From assembly GCA_049334165.1 (NCBI GenBank), contig JBEGHD010000009.1: 64,000 nucleotides of DNA. The stretch is one strand, 5' to 3'. This stretch comes from JBEGHD01 sp049334165 (GTDB lineage Bacteria > Bacteroidota > Bacteroidia > Flavobacteriales_D > Sanyastnellaceae). This document shows, in pieces, positions 8,641 through 17,549 of the stretch; within the stretch, counting starts at the first letter, position 1; each line of letters starts with the position of its first letter. The position numbers and the translations under genes are program-made. The notes under the pieces were generated by a model. That model saw only the letters and a list, made by a program, of their open reading frames with translations, was not told the DNA's origin and did not search any database.

Positions 8641-8696
8641 TCGACTCCGCTCGACAACCGGCATTTGCGCGTTGGCCGATTCTCGAGCGGAGTCGA
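8641..8696. repeat. Palindromic repeat with TCGACTCCGCTCGA arms
   Basis: A 14-base arm TCGACTCCGCTCGA (8641-8654) and its exact reverse complement TCGAGCGGAGTCGA (8683-8696) enclose 28 bases that contain a further CAAC/GTTG pairing. The element lies in the 208-base region between muiA and the DUF4249 lipoprotein gene and can form a stable hairpin. Similar CTCGACTCCGCTCGAG arms occur as scattered intergenic repeats in many Bacteroidota genomes (family knowledge); only this copy was noticed in the window. Confidence 0.75.
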
Positions 8697-8787
8697 GAGA
8701 TGCGTGAAAAGTAATGTTTGAAATAAACAATTGGAACTAATTCAATAATCCATCTGTGTTTAGAGGCGAATTTAATTATTTCCACTT

Positions 8788-9798
8788 TCACTGCGGAAAG
8801 CATGCCAGAGTATCATAGTAAGCCGCATAACCTGCCCACACTCCAAGACCTCCTTCGATGTTGGAATCCACGTTAGCCGGAGAAGCAAATGGGCTGCCTG
8901 CTTGAGAAACATTGGTTTCAAATGATTGCACAAACCTAAACACACCGCGATCGATGTGACATCCGCGAACAGCCACCGTGTCGCCTAATTTGTAGTAGCC
9001 GCGCTCTTCATTTTGATCGTCCTCCTTGTTGGAGTTTGGAGCAACACCACGATAGTAGGCAAACTCGAAACTAAGACCATTGTAAAACTGATCATCGTAA
9101 GCCGAGCCAATCGGTGCGATAAACGACTGGTCTTTTTGTTCTCCCGCATTTTCGCTCCAGGAAGGATAGTCGTTGATTCGCTTCGCAAACCAGCGGTAGG
9201 CATTTCCTAAAGTATCGGGGTCCGTAATTTTAGCCCAAAGAAATCCAAGTGAATCTGCCTCTCCAGCGATCTCAAACCACAAGCTATCGAGCTCAACAAT
9301 TTTGTTGATTTTGGTGGAAGATGTCAACACCTCGTCCTCTACTTCCACTTTGAGATCGTAAACCGTGTTGGTCTCGCCAATGAGCGTAAATGAAGTGTAC
9401 CCACAGATATCGATTTGCTGAAGAGCTTCGGGTGAAAAACCCGTCTGCTCCGACAGTTGCTCCAGCAACTCTGGTGGCAAACTGCTACTGCAAACTTCAA
9501 CCAGCGTGTCAGTTTGCCCATTGTGCGAAACACTAACCTTCGCTCCCTGAATAAAGATTTCCTGCAACGCCTGCAGATCAGTAGGTTCAAAGTAGCCCTG
9601 ACTTCTTGTCAAAAGTACAATGGGAGCCTTGCCGTTTTCTATCTGACCATCCACTACAATGCGGCTTTCCACATCTGGAAGATCCACATCTATTTCTTTT
9701 TCGCAGCCAAAAAGCAAGAAAGAAAAGAGACATGCAATAGCCAAAATGGACGGCAACCGGTTGTTTGATTTATTGCGATTTTGGAGGTTTTCTGTCAT
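8788..9798 (-). CDS. DUF4249 lipoprotein
   Basis: The chosen start (MTENLQN) gives 336 residues; an in-frame ATG 15 bases further upstream is possible. A hydrophobic stretch ends in the lipobox LLFGC, followed by EKEIDVDLP, which marks a lipoprotein. The mature protein has the DUF4249 pattern: RIVVDGQIENG, PIVLLTRSQGYF, a Cys pair (EVCSSS, DICGYTSF), SLWFEIAG, and a C-terminal part ending in GVWAGYAAYYDTLACFPQ. DUF4249 genes usually follow a TonB-dependent receptor gene as an outer-membrane partner. Here no receptor is adjacent, so it is a solitary member. A -7 match lies upstream at 9840-9847. Confidence 0.85.
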   Translation of the reverse strand: MTENLQNRNKSNNRLPSILAIACLFSFLLFGCEKEIDVDLPDVESRIVVDGQIENGKAPIVLLTRSQGYFEPTDLQALQEIFIQGAKVSVSHNGQTDTLVEVCSSSLPPELLEQLSEQTGFSPEALQQIDICGYTSFTLIGETNTVYDLKVEVEDEVLTSSTKINKIVELDSLWFEIAGEADSLGFLWAKITDPDTLGNAYRWFAKRINDYPSWSENAGEQKDQSFIAPIGSAYDDQFYNGLSFEFAYYRGVAPNSNKEDDQNEERGYYKLGDTVAVRGCHIDRGVFRFVQSFETNVSQAGSPFASPANVDSNIEGGLGVWAGYAAYYDTLACFPQ

Positions 9799-9839
9799 AA
9801 GCTGAAAATTCAAAGCATTTAAAGCCTTAAATTGTTCGA

Positions 9840-9847
9840 CAAATCTA
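9840..9847 (-). promoter_or_regulatory. Candidate -7 element for DUF4249 gene
   Basis: Read on the minus strand this is TAGATTTG, a perfect TAnnTTTG match, about 42 bases from the DUF4249 start. A TTGACA-like sequence lies further upstream on the same strand, but at 15-base spacing rather than the usual 19-20. Confidence 0.45.
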
Positions 9848-9905
9848 GTGAAAGACTGTTGTCAATTCCCTTGACTAGAGTAACTCTCGGGACAGAAAAA
9901 AATTA

Positions 9906-9913
9906 TACTTTTG
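9906..9913 (+). promoter_or_regulatory. Candidate -7 element for leucine dehydrogenase
   Basis: TACTTTTG fits TAnnTTTG and lies 43 bases before the leucine dehydrogenase ATG. It is divergent from the DUF4249 -7 match 66 bases to the left, so this 158-base region probably holds two back-to-back promoters. No -33 match was found. Confidence 0.45.
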
Positions 9914-9956
9914 CACCGCAATAAAAAGTTCTATCTCATACAAATTTTGCTAGGAA

Positions 9957-11066
9957 ATGATTGACGTTAAAGATATCAGTGAAGTGGAAAACTCAAGCGC
10001 TTCAGTCATCGGTCAAATGCTCGCCCAGAATCACGAGCAAGTTCTCTTCTGCCAGGATCAGGCAACAGGATTAAAAGCAATTATCGCAGTTCACAACACC
10101 GTTTTAGGCCCAAGTTTGGGAGGCACCCGCATGTGGAATTACGCCTCTGAAGCTGAAGCTCTAACTGATGTACTTCGTCTTTCACGAGGAATGACCTACA
10201 AGTCTTCGCTCGCAGGACTCAACCTCGGAGGTGGAAAAGCCGTGATCATCGGTAACTCCAGAACAGACAAAAGTGAAGCACTTTTCAGAAGGTTTGGAAA
10301 GTTTGTCGATAGCCTTGGAGGAAAATACATCACCGCTGAAGATGTGGGCATATCTACAAAAGACATGGAATACGTAGCCATGGAAACTGAGAGTGTAGCC
10401 GGACTTCCCGAGTACATGGGCGGAAGTGGTGACCCATCGCCTGTGACAGCTTATGGAGTTTACATGGGAATGAAAGCCGCTGCGAAACAGCAGTTCGGCA
10501 ACGACAGCCTGCAGGGAAAAACTGTAGTGGTTCAGGGAGTTGGACACGTTGGTGAATACCTCGTGGAGCACCTTGCCAACGAAGGAGCCGTGATCAAAAT
10601 CACAGACATTTTTGAAGATCGCCTCAAGGCAGTCGCCAAAAAATACAAAGGAGTTGAAGTAATTGGTGTCGATGAAGTTTTCGAACAGGAAATGGACATC
10701 TACAGCCCTTGTGCACTTGGAGCTACAGTGAATGACGAAACACTCGCTAAAATGAAGTGTAGCATCATTGCCGGTGCGGCAAACAACCAATTGGCCAACG
10801 AAGAAAAGCACGGTAAGGCCGTAATGGACAAAGGCATCATCTACGCTCCTGATTACCTTGTAAACGCTGGTGGAATCATCAACTGTTTCTGGGAAGTGAT
10901 AGGCTACAACAGAGAAGCTGCAATGAGCCAAACTGAAAATATTTACAACACAACGCTCGACATTTTTAACAAATCGAAGGAAGAAAACATTCCAACTTAT
11001 CTCGCAGCCAACAAATTTGCTGAGGAGAGAATCGCAAAAATGTCCAACGTAAAGTTGTCCTACTAA
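9957..11066 (+). CDS. Leucine dehydrogenase family enzyme
   Basis: The 369-residue protein belongs to the Glu/Leu/Phe/Val dehydrogenases, which reversibly deaminate branched-chain amino acids with NAD+ and feed their catabolism. It shows GGTRMW in the N-terminal domain, the substrate- and catalysis-related lysines K82 (RGMTYKSSLAGL) and K94 (NLGGGKAVI), ITAEDVG with the active-site Asp, and the Rossmann loop VVQGVGHVGEYL. The C-terminal part has ANNQLA and YAPDYLVNAGGIINCFWE. Length and motifs fit leucine dehydrogenase of Bacillus type better than glutamate dehydrogenase. It is a single gene with its own likely promoter, 44 bases before nusB. Confidence 0.92.
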   Translation: MIDVKDISEVENSSASVIGQMLAQNHEQVLFCQDQATGLKAIIAVHNTVLGPSLGGTRMWNYASEAEALTDVLRLSRGMTYKSSLAGLNLGGGKAVIIGNSRTDKSEALFRRFGKFVDSLGGKYITAEDVGISTKDMEYVAMETESVAGLPEYMGGSGDPSPVTAYGVYMGMKAAAKQQFGNDSLQGKTVVVQGVGHVGEYLVEHLANEGAVIKITDIFEDRLKAVAKKYKGVEVIGVDEVFEQEMDIYSPCALGATVNDETLAKMKCSIIAGAANNQLANEEKHGKAVMDKGIIYAPDYLVNAGGIINCFWEVIGYNREAAMSQTENIYNTTLDIFNKSKEENIPTYLAANKFAEERIAKMSNVKLSY

Positions 11067-11110
11067 AAATCATTTTTTAAGTACACACCAACAGAGTCAT
11101 TAATTAAGAA

Positions 11111-12049
11111 ATGCTGAATAGACGTCATTTAAGAATAAAAGTTCTCCAATCGCTCTACGCCTACTACCAGTCGGTAGACAAGGACATGAAAAAGACCGAG
11201 AACGAGATGTTTCACGGCATCGAGAAGATGTACCATATGTATCTCTATCTTTTGCTTCTCATTGTAGAAATGCAGGGAGCGGCAATTGAAAAAATCGAAG
11301 CCGGAAAAAACAAGCGTCTCCCTTCTGAGGAAGACCTTCATCCAAACACTCGTTTTGTCACCAATGCTCCGTTGCGTGTTTTGGCCAACAGCAAAACGCT
11401 TAAGAAAGCTGCAGAGAGTGAAAAAATCAACTGGAGCGAAAACCCTGACCTGATCAAGAAGGAGTTCAGAACGCTTATTGAAACTGACGAGTACAAAGAG
11501 TACATGGAAAGCTCTGAGCGCGGTTTTCACCACGACAGAATTTACCTGATTCGCTTTTTCAAGAAGCACCTGGTGAATTTCGAAATGCTTCAGGACTGGT
11601 TCGAAGAAAAGAGCATTTTCTGGAATGACGACCTCGACTTGGTAGCGTCCATGGTGATCAAAACCATCAAGTCTATCGATGAGAAGTCAGACGACCTGGA
11701 GTTGCTTCCACTTTGGAAAGAGGACGAAAAAGAGTTTGTAACCAAGCTCTTTAGAAACTCGATCGTTCACGGTGAGGAGTATTCGAAAATGATTGACGAA
11801 TTCACCAAAAACTGGGAGCTCGACCGCATTGCCATCATGGATATCATCCTGATGAAGATGGCCATTGCAGAGGCGATCACTTTCAAGAACATTCCTTTGA
11901 AAGTAACACTCAACGAATACATCGAGCTGTCGAAATACTACAGCACGCCAAAGAGCCACGGATTCTTAAACGGAGTTTTGGATAAGCTTTTTGCGAAGCT
12001 GAAAGACGAAGGAGCCATTAAGAAAACCGGAAGAGGACTAGTAGAATGA
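11111..12049 (+). CDS. nusB: Transcription antitermination factor NusB
   Basis: NusB binds boxA RNA with NusE (ribosomal protein S10) to support rRNA antitermination. At 312 residues this is the long Bacteroidota form. The N-terminus has MLNRRHLRIKVLQSLYAYYQ. A middle insertion of about 120 Lys/Glu-rich residues follows. The canonical helical core is at the C-terminus (LFRNSIVHGEEYSKMID, WELDRIAIMDIILMKMAIAE, PLKVTLNEYIELSKYYSTPKSHGFLNGVLD). The stop overlaps the ATG of the next gene (ATGA at 12046-12049), starting a nusB-DUF1573-yajC-YbbR cluster. Confidence 0.94.
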   Translation: MLNRRHLRIKVLQSLYAYYQSVDKDMKKTENEMFHGIEKMYHMYLYLLLLIVEMQGAAIEKIEAGKNKRLPSEEDLHPNTRFVTNAPLRVLANSKTLKKAAESEKINWSENPDLIKKEFRTLIETDEYKEYMESSERGFHHDRIYLIRFFKKHLVNFEMLQDWFEEKSIFWNDDLDLVASMVIKTIKSIDEKSDDLELLPLWKEDEKEFVTKLFRNSIVHGEEYSKMIDEFTKNWELDRIAIMDIILMKMAIAEAITFKNIPLKVTLNEYIELSKYYSTPKSHGFLNGVLDKLFAKLKDEGAIKKTGRGLVE

Positions 12050-12531
12050 GAAAGCATCTTTTAACCATTTCGCTTGCTTTTATGGCCTCTGCAGCACTTT
12101 TTTCTTGCAAAGAAGAAAAGAAGGATGAAGTCACTACTGACATGATTTTCTTCGAAAAATCTGCATCGGATAGCGTGGATGTTTCTGGCGCACCTGCCAT
12201 CCAGTTCGAAAACAAAGAATTTGATTTTGGAACTGTGATAGAAGGAGAAAAAGTAAAGCACACGTTTAAGTTTATAAACGAAGGCAAGTCGCCTCTGCTG
12301 ATCACAGAAGTGAACCCTTCGTGCGGATGCACAACTACCAAAGGCTGGCCTAAAAAGCCAATTTCTCCCGGTGAAAGTGGTGAGATAGAAATCGAATTTG
12401 ATTCGAATCGCAGACCAGGAGAAACAAGCAAAACAATTTCGGTGATTACCAATAGCGTTCCTTCAACAACAATTCTAAAATTGAAAGGACTCGTGGTAGG
12501 ACCAGACGAACAAAAGAAATTACAGCAATAA
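12046..12531 (+). CDS. DUF1573 lipoprotein
   Basis: The 161-residue protein has a lipoprotein signal (MRKHLLTISLAFMASAALFSC, lipobox Cys 21), a charged spacer and one DUF1573 domain. This is an immunoglobulin-like fold marked by FDFGTVIEGEKVKHTFKF, NPSCGCTTTKGWP and the PGESGEIEIEFDS segment. It is translationally coupled to nusB by a 4-base overlap and followed 15 bases later by yajC. The family is very common in Bacteroidota, on the cell surface or in the periplasm, and has no settled function. Confidence 0.9.
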   Translation: MRKHLLTISLAFMASAALFSCKEEKKDEVTTDMIFFEKSASDSVDVSGAPAIQFENKEFDFGTVIEGEKVKHTFKFINEGKSPLLITEVNPSCGCTTTKGWPKKPISPGESGEIEIEFDSNRRPGETSKTISVITNSVPSTTILKLKGLVVGPDEQKKLQQ

Positions 12532-12546
12532 GATATTTTAAAACAA

Positions 12547-12882
12547 ATGATGAATCAAGTGAACACAATTTTACTTCAGGCAGGCGGAGATCAGGGATCG
12601 GGTTGGATGAGCCAGCTTTTCCTTTTCGGAGGAATTATCCTGATCATGTACTTTTTCATGATCCGTCCACAGATGAAAAAAGCGAAAGAAGCGAAGAAAT
12701 TCAGAGAAGCTCTTTCCAAAGGAGACCACATCGTAACCATCGGTGGAATTCACGGAAAAGTGCTTGAGATCAACGAAACAAATCTTTTGATCGCTACCGA
12801 AGGCGGAAAACTGCGTGTGGAAAAATCTGCAGTTTCTCCAGACAGCCGCGTAGACGAGCAAAACATGCAAACCAAAAAGTAA
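12547..12882 (+). CDS. yajC: Preprotein translocase subunit YajC
   Basis: The 111-residue protein has a short N-terminus, one membrane helix (SQLFLFGGIILIMYFFMIRPQ) and the YajC soluble domain (KKAKEAKKFREALSKGDHIVT, GGIHGKVLEI, VEKSAVSPDS). YajC associates with SecDF at the inner membrane and is an accessory part of the Sec translocon. The gene starts with two adjacent ATG codons; the first was used. It sits in the conserved nusB-DUF1573-yajC-YbbR order. Confidence 0.95.
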   Translation: MMNQVNTILLQAGGDQGSGWMSQLFLFGGIILIMYFFMIRPQMKKAKEAKKFREALSKGDHIVTIGGIHGKVLEINETNLLIATEGGKLRVEKSAVSPDSRVDEQNMQTKK

Positions 12883-12895
12883 TAACTTGGTGCCT

Positions 12896-13897
12896 ATGAC
12901 CGGAAGGCACAAATTTCAGAGAAAAGCTAAAGTTTTTCTACAGAGGAAAGTAGACAGGAGATATTATGTCTTTGGGACATGTCTCCTGTTTTCTGCTATC
13001 ATGTGGTTGATGATGGAACTTTCCGAAAATTCGGTCACCTCCCTCTCCTTCCCTGTCGAGTACAGCGAAATTCCGGAAGGCTATGTGCTCACAGACACGA
13101 CCGTTGAGCAAATCAACATCCAGTTCAGGGCAGTCGGTTTTTCAATTCTGGCAGAAAAATATCTGAAGTCGAGAAGCACGCTTCGAATAGAACTCCACGA
13201 GACTTACCCTTCGGAAGATGGCAACACGCGATATCTTCTTTCGAGAACTCTTCGCCAGCAACTCAACGAAGAGCTCGGTCCAAACAGAGAAATTCTCAAC
13301 ATTTCTCCAGACACGATTCGGATGAATGTGAGCGAACGCGTTGAAAAAAAGGTGCCTATTTCAATAGCAGTTGACATAGCTCCCAAGGAGAGGTTTTTTG
13401 TTTCCAGAGGTCCATTTGTTTCTCCCGATAGCGCCACAGTGATGGGTCCAGCTTCAATTCTAGATACTCTGTCAACGGTCACAACTGCCACCGAGCAAAT
13501 TGCCGGGATCGTCAAATCCGACACAGTAAATGTCCCGCTTTCACCTCAGCACCCACTGGTTACCAGCAAGATGAAGTCTGTAAAGGTGAGCTTCCAAATT
13601 GACGAACTGACGGAGCGCAAAATTCGCATTCCAATTCAGGTGAAAAATTCGATAGCCAAAGGCGACCGGGTTCGAACTTTTCCAGACTCTGTAGAAGTTG
13701 CTTTTACTGTGGGGCTGCGTGATTACGACAAGATTTCTCAAAATGATTTCGTAGCTCAGTTGCAATCGATGGATGAAGTTGATCTCGAGTCTGTTCGTAA
13801 ACTTCAGGTAGAGCTCGTCAGAATCCCAGAAGAAATTAGCAACGTAAGCTTCACTCCGGAGCGCGTAGCTTTTGTCATTGAGCAAAAAGAAGATTAG
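12896..13897 (+). CDS. YbbR-like (CdaR-type) membrane protein
   Basis: The ATG at 12896, 13 bases after yajC, gives 333 residues; a TTG 9 bases earlier is the alternative. There is one N-terminal membrane helix (YYVFGTCLLFSAIMWLMMEL) followed by repeated YbbR-type beta modules (LSFPVEYSEIPEGYVL, VPISIAVDIAPKERFFV with SPDSATVMGPASILDTL, RKIRIPIQVKNS, and a final module). In Firmicutes such proteins regulate the diadenylate cyclase CdaA; in Bacteroidota they are usually found next to yajC and their role is open. In related genomes coaE often follows; here an outer-membrane protein gene follows instead. Confidence 0.85.
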   Translation: MTGRHKFQRKAKVFLQRKVDRRYYVFGTCLLFSAIMWLMMELSENSVTSLSFPVEYSEIPEGYVLTDTTVEQINIQFRAVGFSILAEKYLKSRSTLRIELHETYPSEDGNTRYLLSRTLRQQLNEELGPNREILNISPDTIRMNVSERVEKKVPISIAVDIAPKERFFVSRGPFVSPDSATVMGPASILDTLSTVTTATEQIAGIVKSDTVNVPLSPQHPLVTSKMKSVKVSFQIDELTERKIRIPIQVKNSIAKGDRVRTFPDSVEVAFTVGLRDYDKISQNDFVAQLQSMDEVDLESVRKLQVELVRIPEEISNVSFTPERVAFVIEQKED

Positions 13898-13955
13898 GGA
13901 ATCGCACTCATCGGCTGTATTTCCAATTAACGCCTCCGAACCAATTACCTTCAAC

Positions 13956-14771
13956 ATGCTCAGAACTCTCATTCTAGGATTTTCTTTAACCCTTTCCACT
14001 TCGATTTTTTCACAGGGAATAATCGATGGATTTATGAAGGGAAAAGGTCACACCGACATTTCCCTTTCTTACAGTTACGAGAATTTCAACAAGTATTGGG
14101 GAGCGGAGGAAATCAGCATCACGCGCGACATTCAAAGTGCGAGTTTGTACGTGGCACATGGAATAACTGATTGGGCAGACGTGATCCTCAGCGCTCCTTA
14201 TATCAACAATACAGGCGTGTCTGGATTTCAGGACGGAGTAGCAATGATCCGGCTGAAGGTGGCTGAAATTCAGACTGAAAAGATAAATTTCGGAATACTG
14301 GCAGGTACCGGCTATAGCCTACCACTTACTGATTACGAAACCGAAAGTGCATTTGCCATTGGTCAGCACGCTGAAGCCATTCCTGCCAGGCTGATCTTTT
14401 CAGCGCAGCACCAAAATGGTTGGTTTCTGCAGTTGCAATCCGGCTACACCTGGCGAATTGATCCCACTCCTCCCTCCTTTCCGATGATCGCTAAAATCGG
14501 ATACGCCTCAGCAAAAAATTATTTCGATATCTGGTTTCACAGGCAGCAAGCTGAAGGTGGCTTCGATTACCGAGACGGCTTCGATCAACCATTTAGAAGT
14601 TTTGGAGTTTCCTTTTCCAAAATAGGCGCAACCTACTACCGTCCCATTAATCCATGGATCGGAGGCTTCTTTCAGGCGGCTTACACTTTAGATGGTCGAA
14701 ATGTAGGTCAGGCCATCAGAGCATCTATCGGTTTCACCTTACGACTTGATGGTTTCAAACTGGCGGAATAA
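13956..14771 (+). CDS. Outer-membrane beta-barrel protein
   Basis: The open frame begins at 13872 inside the preceding gene, but the ATG at 13956 starts a good signal peptide (MLRTLILGFSLTLSTSIFSQ), so that start is used (271 residues). The mature protein is a run of alternating amphipathic strands with aromatic ends (HTDISLSYSYENFNKYWG, ASLYVAHGITDWADVILSAPY, NGWFLQLQSGYTWRIDP) and ends in a strand of hydrophobic and Leu/Phe residues. It resembles the broad transporter-like barrel family found with metabolic-degradation genes, but no substrate can be read from it. Confidence 0.72.
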   Translation: MLRTLILGFSLTLSTSIFSQGIIDGFMKGKGHTDISLSYSYENFNKYWGAEEISITRDIQSASLYVAHGITDWADVILSAPYINNTGVSGFQDGVAMIRLKVAEIQTEKINFGILAGTGYSLPLTDYETESAFAIGQHAEAIPARLIFSAQHQNGWFLQLQSGYTWRIDPTPPSFPMIAKIGYASAKNYFDIWFHRQQAEGGFDYRDGFDQPFRSFGVSFSKIGATYYRPINPWIGGFFQAAYTLDGRNVGQAIRASIGFTLRLDGFKLAE

Positions 14772-14863
14772 TTAGATCCAAAATCTTCTAGCCAGATTTT
14801 TCCAGTTGATTTTTTAGCCTATATTCGGCTGAAGTACAAATATTTAACAACACCTTTACTTCT

Positions 14864-15901
14864 ATGAAAAAGAAAGTGACCATCCTTTCCATTGATGGTG
14901 GCGGAATTCGTGGCATCCTCCCGGGAATGCTTGTAAAAGCCATCGAAGAAAAAATCCAATCCATCACGGGCGACAAGTCAAAGAGAATTTCAGAGTACGT
15001 TGACCTCTTCGCTGGAACCAGCACCGGAGGCATTTTGAGTTGTCTCTACCTGACTCCGGGTGAGGATGGCAAACCAAAATTTTCTGCAGGTGAAGCCGTG
15101 CAGCTCTATCTCGATTATGGCGATGAAATTTTTCACACTTCCGTTTGGCAGAAAATCAAAACTGCCGGTGGTGTTCGCGATGAAAAATACCCAGCGACTG
15201 AACTGGAAGAGCGTTTGGAAGAGTACTTTGGAGAAACCAACCTGAGCGAATTACTCAAACCGTGCGTGATCACAGCTTACAACATCCGTGATCGCTATGC
15301 GCATTTCTTCCGTCAGCAAAGAGCAAAAATGAATACCGATCATGATTTCCCAGTTAGAGAAGTAACTCGAGCAACCAGCGCTGCTCCCACCTATTTTGAA
15401 TGTGCACGTGTGAAATCGCTTGCCGGGAAATACTATCCGCTAATAGACGGGGGTGTGTTTGCAAACAACCCATCTCTCTGCGCCTATGCCGAAGCAAGAA
15501 CAATGGATTTTAGAAAATCCGATGGCACCACTATTAGCCATCCCGGAGCCAAGGACATGTTCATGATTTCGCTTTCAACAGGATCCACAAAACAGAAATA
15601 CCTCTACAGCGAAGCCAAAGACTACGGCATGGTGCAGTGGATAAAGCCGCTCATAGACATCATGATGTCTGGAAATGCTGAAACCGTAAACTATCAGCTT
15701 GAGCAAATATGGGATACCCTAAAAGCGGAAGATCAACCAGATTTTGTAAGAATGAACCCCGACCGGGGAGAAGCCAGCGAAGACATGGATGACGGAAGTC
15801 GTGAAAACCTCAGGAAGCTCGCTGAGGCCGGTGAAGATTTTGCAAGGTCGCACGATTCAGAAATTCAATCGATTGCAGAGAGACTGGTGGCCTACAGTTG
15901 A
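14864..15901 (+). CDS. Cytoplasmic patatin-like phospholipase
   Basis: The 345-residue protein has no signal peptide. It carries the patatin oxyanion loop near the N-terminus (SIDGGGIRGILPG), the nucleophile elbow GTSTGG near residues 51-56, and the catalytic Asp in IDGGVFANNP near residue 195, so the Ser-Asp dyad is complete. It should be a lipid acyl hydrolase. Proteins of this type include the CapV effectors of CBASS defence, but no nucleotide cyclase or other defence gene is nearby. It is a single gene between a barrel protein and NhaC. Confidence 0.9.
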   Translation: MKKKVTILSIDGGGIRGILPGMLVKAIEEKIQSITGDKSKRISEYVDLFAGTSTGGILSCLYLTPGEDGKPKFSAGEAVQLYLDYGDEIFHTSVWQKIKTAGGVRDEKYPATELEERLEEYFGETNLSELLKPCVITAYNIRDRYAHFFRQQRAKMNTDHDFPVREVTRATSAAPTYFECARVKSLAGKYYPLIDGGVFANNPSLCAYAEARTMDFRKSDGTTISHPGAKDMFMISLSTGSTKQKYLYSEAKDYGMVQWIKPLIDIMMSGNAETVNYQLEQIWDTLKAEDQPDFVRMNPDRGEASEDMDDGSRENLRKLAEAGEDFARSHDSEIQSIAERLVAYS

Positions 15902-15959
15902 TGAATCAAAAAAGTGTACTGAATTCCTATCTTTAGCGGCTGTTAAACCGGCTAATTGA

Positions 15960-17438
15960 ATGGAAGATAAACCAAAAGTTTCTGGAGGCGTCCACCTTCT
16001 ACTGGCGCTGTTGCCTATCGCGCTGTTGACGGCCATGTTGGCTTACAATGTTGTTTTTTACGGTGAAGATTCGAGCTATGGGCCAAATCAAATTGCTCTG
16101 CTTTTAGCAGGTTTAGCTGGTGGCATTATCGGTTTACGTCTGGGCTACAACTGGAAGGCGATTTACGATGGAATTGTAGATAGCATCACCTCTGCCATGG
16201 GAGCAATCATTATTCTGCTACTGATTGGTGCACTTGCCGGAACCTGGCTCATCAGTGGGATTATTCCTGCTATGGTTTTCTACGGGTTGAAGATTCTCAC
16301 TCCCGCCATCTTCCTTTTCGCTGCGTGCATTGTTTCAGCATTGGTTTCTGTGGCGACAGGTAGCTCCTGGAGTACGATAGCGACAGTTGGGTTAGCACTA
16401 CTAGGCATTGGCACTGCTCTCGATATTTACGAAGGCTGGATTGCGGGAGCCATTATTTCCGGAGCCTACTTCGGTGATAAAATGTCACCGCTCTCCGACA
16501 CCACCAACCTCGCTCCCGCTGTAGCCGGCACAGATCTCTTCACACACATCCGCTACATGGTGTGGACTACGGGTCCTTCTATTGCAATTGCTTTGATAGT
16601 CTTTCTCATCGTTGGCCTCAATCTCGATAGCAAAGCACAGGACGGACAAGTGGAAGTCCTGATGGCAGCCATCGAAGGTAAGTTCACCATAAACTTGTGG
16701 CTATTTTTGGTTCCTGCAATCGTGATCGTTATGATCATCAAGAAAGTTCCTGCCATCCCGGCACTTTTTGCTGGTGTTTTACTCGGTGCAATTTGCGCGT
16801 TTATTTTTCAGCCAGATATAATCCGGGAAGTCGCGGGAATCGATGGGAGCTATTTTGAAAGCGCTTACGTAGCTACGATTAATTCGATGGCGATGGAGAC
16901 CAACATTCCAACAGAGAATGAAAATGTAAATGATTTGCTTTCGGCCGGAGGAATGATGGGAATGATGAACACCATTTGGCTCATTATCTGTGCGCTCACT
17001 TTTGGTGGTGTAATGCAAGCTGCCGGACTACTTAGAAGAATCACAAAAGCAATTCTGGCATTGGTAAACTCCACAGGGTCATTGATTGGATCAACAGCTT
17101 TCACCTGCGTATTCTTCAACGTAACGGCTTCAGATCAGTACCTGGCGATTGTTGTTCCAGGAAAAATGTTTGCCGAAGCCTACAGGGAGCGCGGACTCGC
17201 GCCCGAGAACCTAAGCCGAACTCTCGAGGATTCGGGTACAGTAACCAGTGTAATCATTCCGTGGAACACCTGTGGTGTGGCACAAGCTGGAGTGCTGGGC
17301 GTTGCAACCCTCGTCTACGCTCCTTACTGCATTTTTAATATCGCAAGTCCTGTGATAACTGTGCTCTACGGAATCTTCGACTACAAAATAAAGCGTCTGG
17401 TTCCGGGCTACAACAAGGCTGAAAAAGCCAGTGCATAA
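15960..17438 (+). CDS. nhaC: Na+/H+ antiporter, NhaC family
   Basis: The 492-residue protein has about 11-12 membrane helices and the NhaC-family features: a helix pair around GGIIGLRLGYNWKAIYDGI, the unwound segment VSVATGSSWSTIATVGLALLG, FGDKMSPLSDTTNLAPAVAG near residues 178-197, and a second half with VFFNVTASDQYLAIVVPGKMF and SGTVTSVIIPWNTCGVAQAG. It exchanges cytoplasmic Na+ for H+ at the inner membrane. It is monocistronic and fits a marine lifestyle (inference). Confidence 0.92.
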   Translation: MEDKPKVSGGVHLLLALLPIALLTAMLAYNVVFYGEDSSYGPNQIALLLAGLAGGIIGLRLGYNWKAIYDGIVDSITSAMGAIIILLLIGALAGTWLISGIIPAMVFYGLKILTPAIFLFAACIVSALVSVATGSSWSTIATVGLALLGIGTALDIYEGWIAGAIISGAYFGDKMSPLSDTTNLAPAVAGTDLFTHIRYMVWTTGPSIAIALIVFLIVGLNLDSKAQDGQVEVLMAAIEGKFTINLWLFLVPAIVIVMIIKKVPAIPALFAGVLLGAICAFIFQPDIIREVAGIDGSYFESAYVATINSMAMETNIPTENENVNDLLSAGGMMGMMNTIWLIICALTFGGVMQAAGLLRRITKAILALVNSTGSLIGSTAFTCVFFNVTASDQYLAIVVPGKMFAEAYRERGLAPENLSRTLEDSGTVTSVIIPWNTCGVAQAGVLGVATLVYAPYCIFNIASPVITVLYGIFDYKIKRLVPGYNKAEKASA

Positions 17439-17549
17439 CCTGAATTAAAGCTCTTCTTCAACTTTCATGATTTGCGCCCAACAGTTTGCGTTTTCATTTG
17501 TTGGAACACCACTATCGGTGTAAATTGCACCGGCAATTAAAGTGTCCGA

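Noticed and set aside
8576..8803. Minus-strand frame of 75 codons spanning the muiA upstream region
   Set aside because: It runs through the palindromic repeat, overlaps both neighbours and has no protein-like pattern.
10182..10931. Long minus-strand frame of 249 codons inside leucine dehydrogenase
   Set aside because: It is antisense to a well-conserved enzyme, rich in Cys, His and Phe as expected of a shadow frame, and has no recognisable domain.
14864..15901. Patatin as a CapV effector of CBASS defence
   Set aside because: No nucleotide cyclase, Cap2/Cap3 or other defence gene is nearby; neighbours are housekeeping genes.
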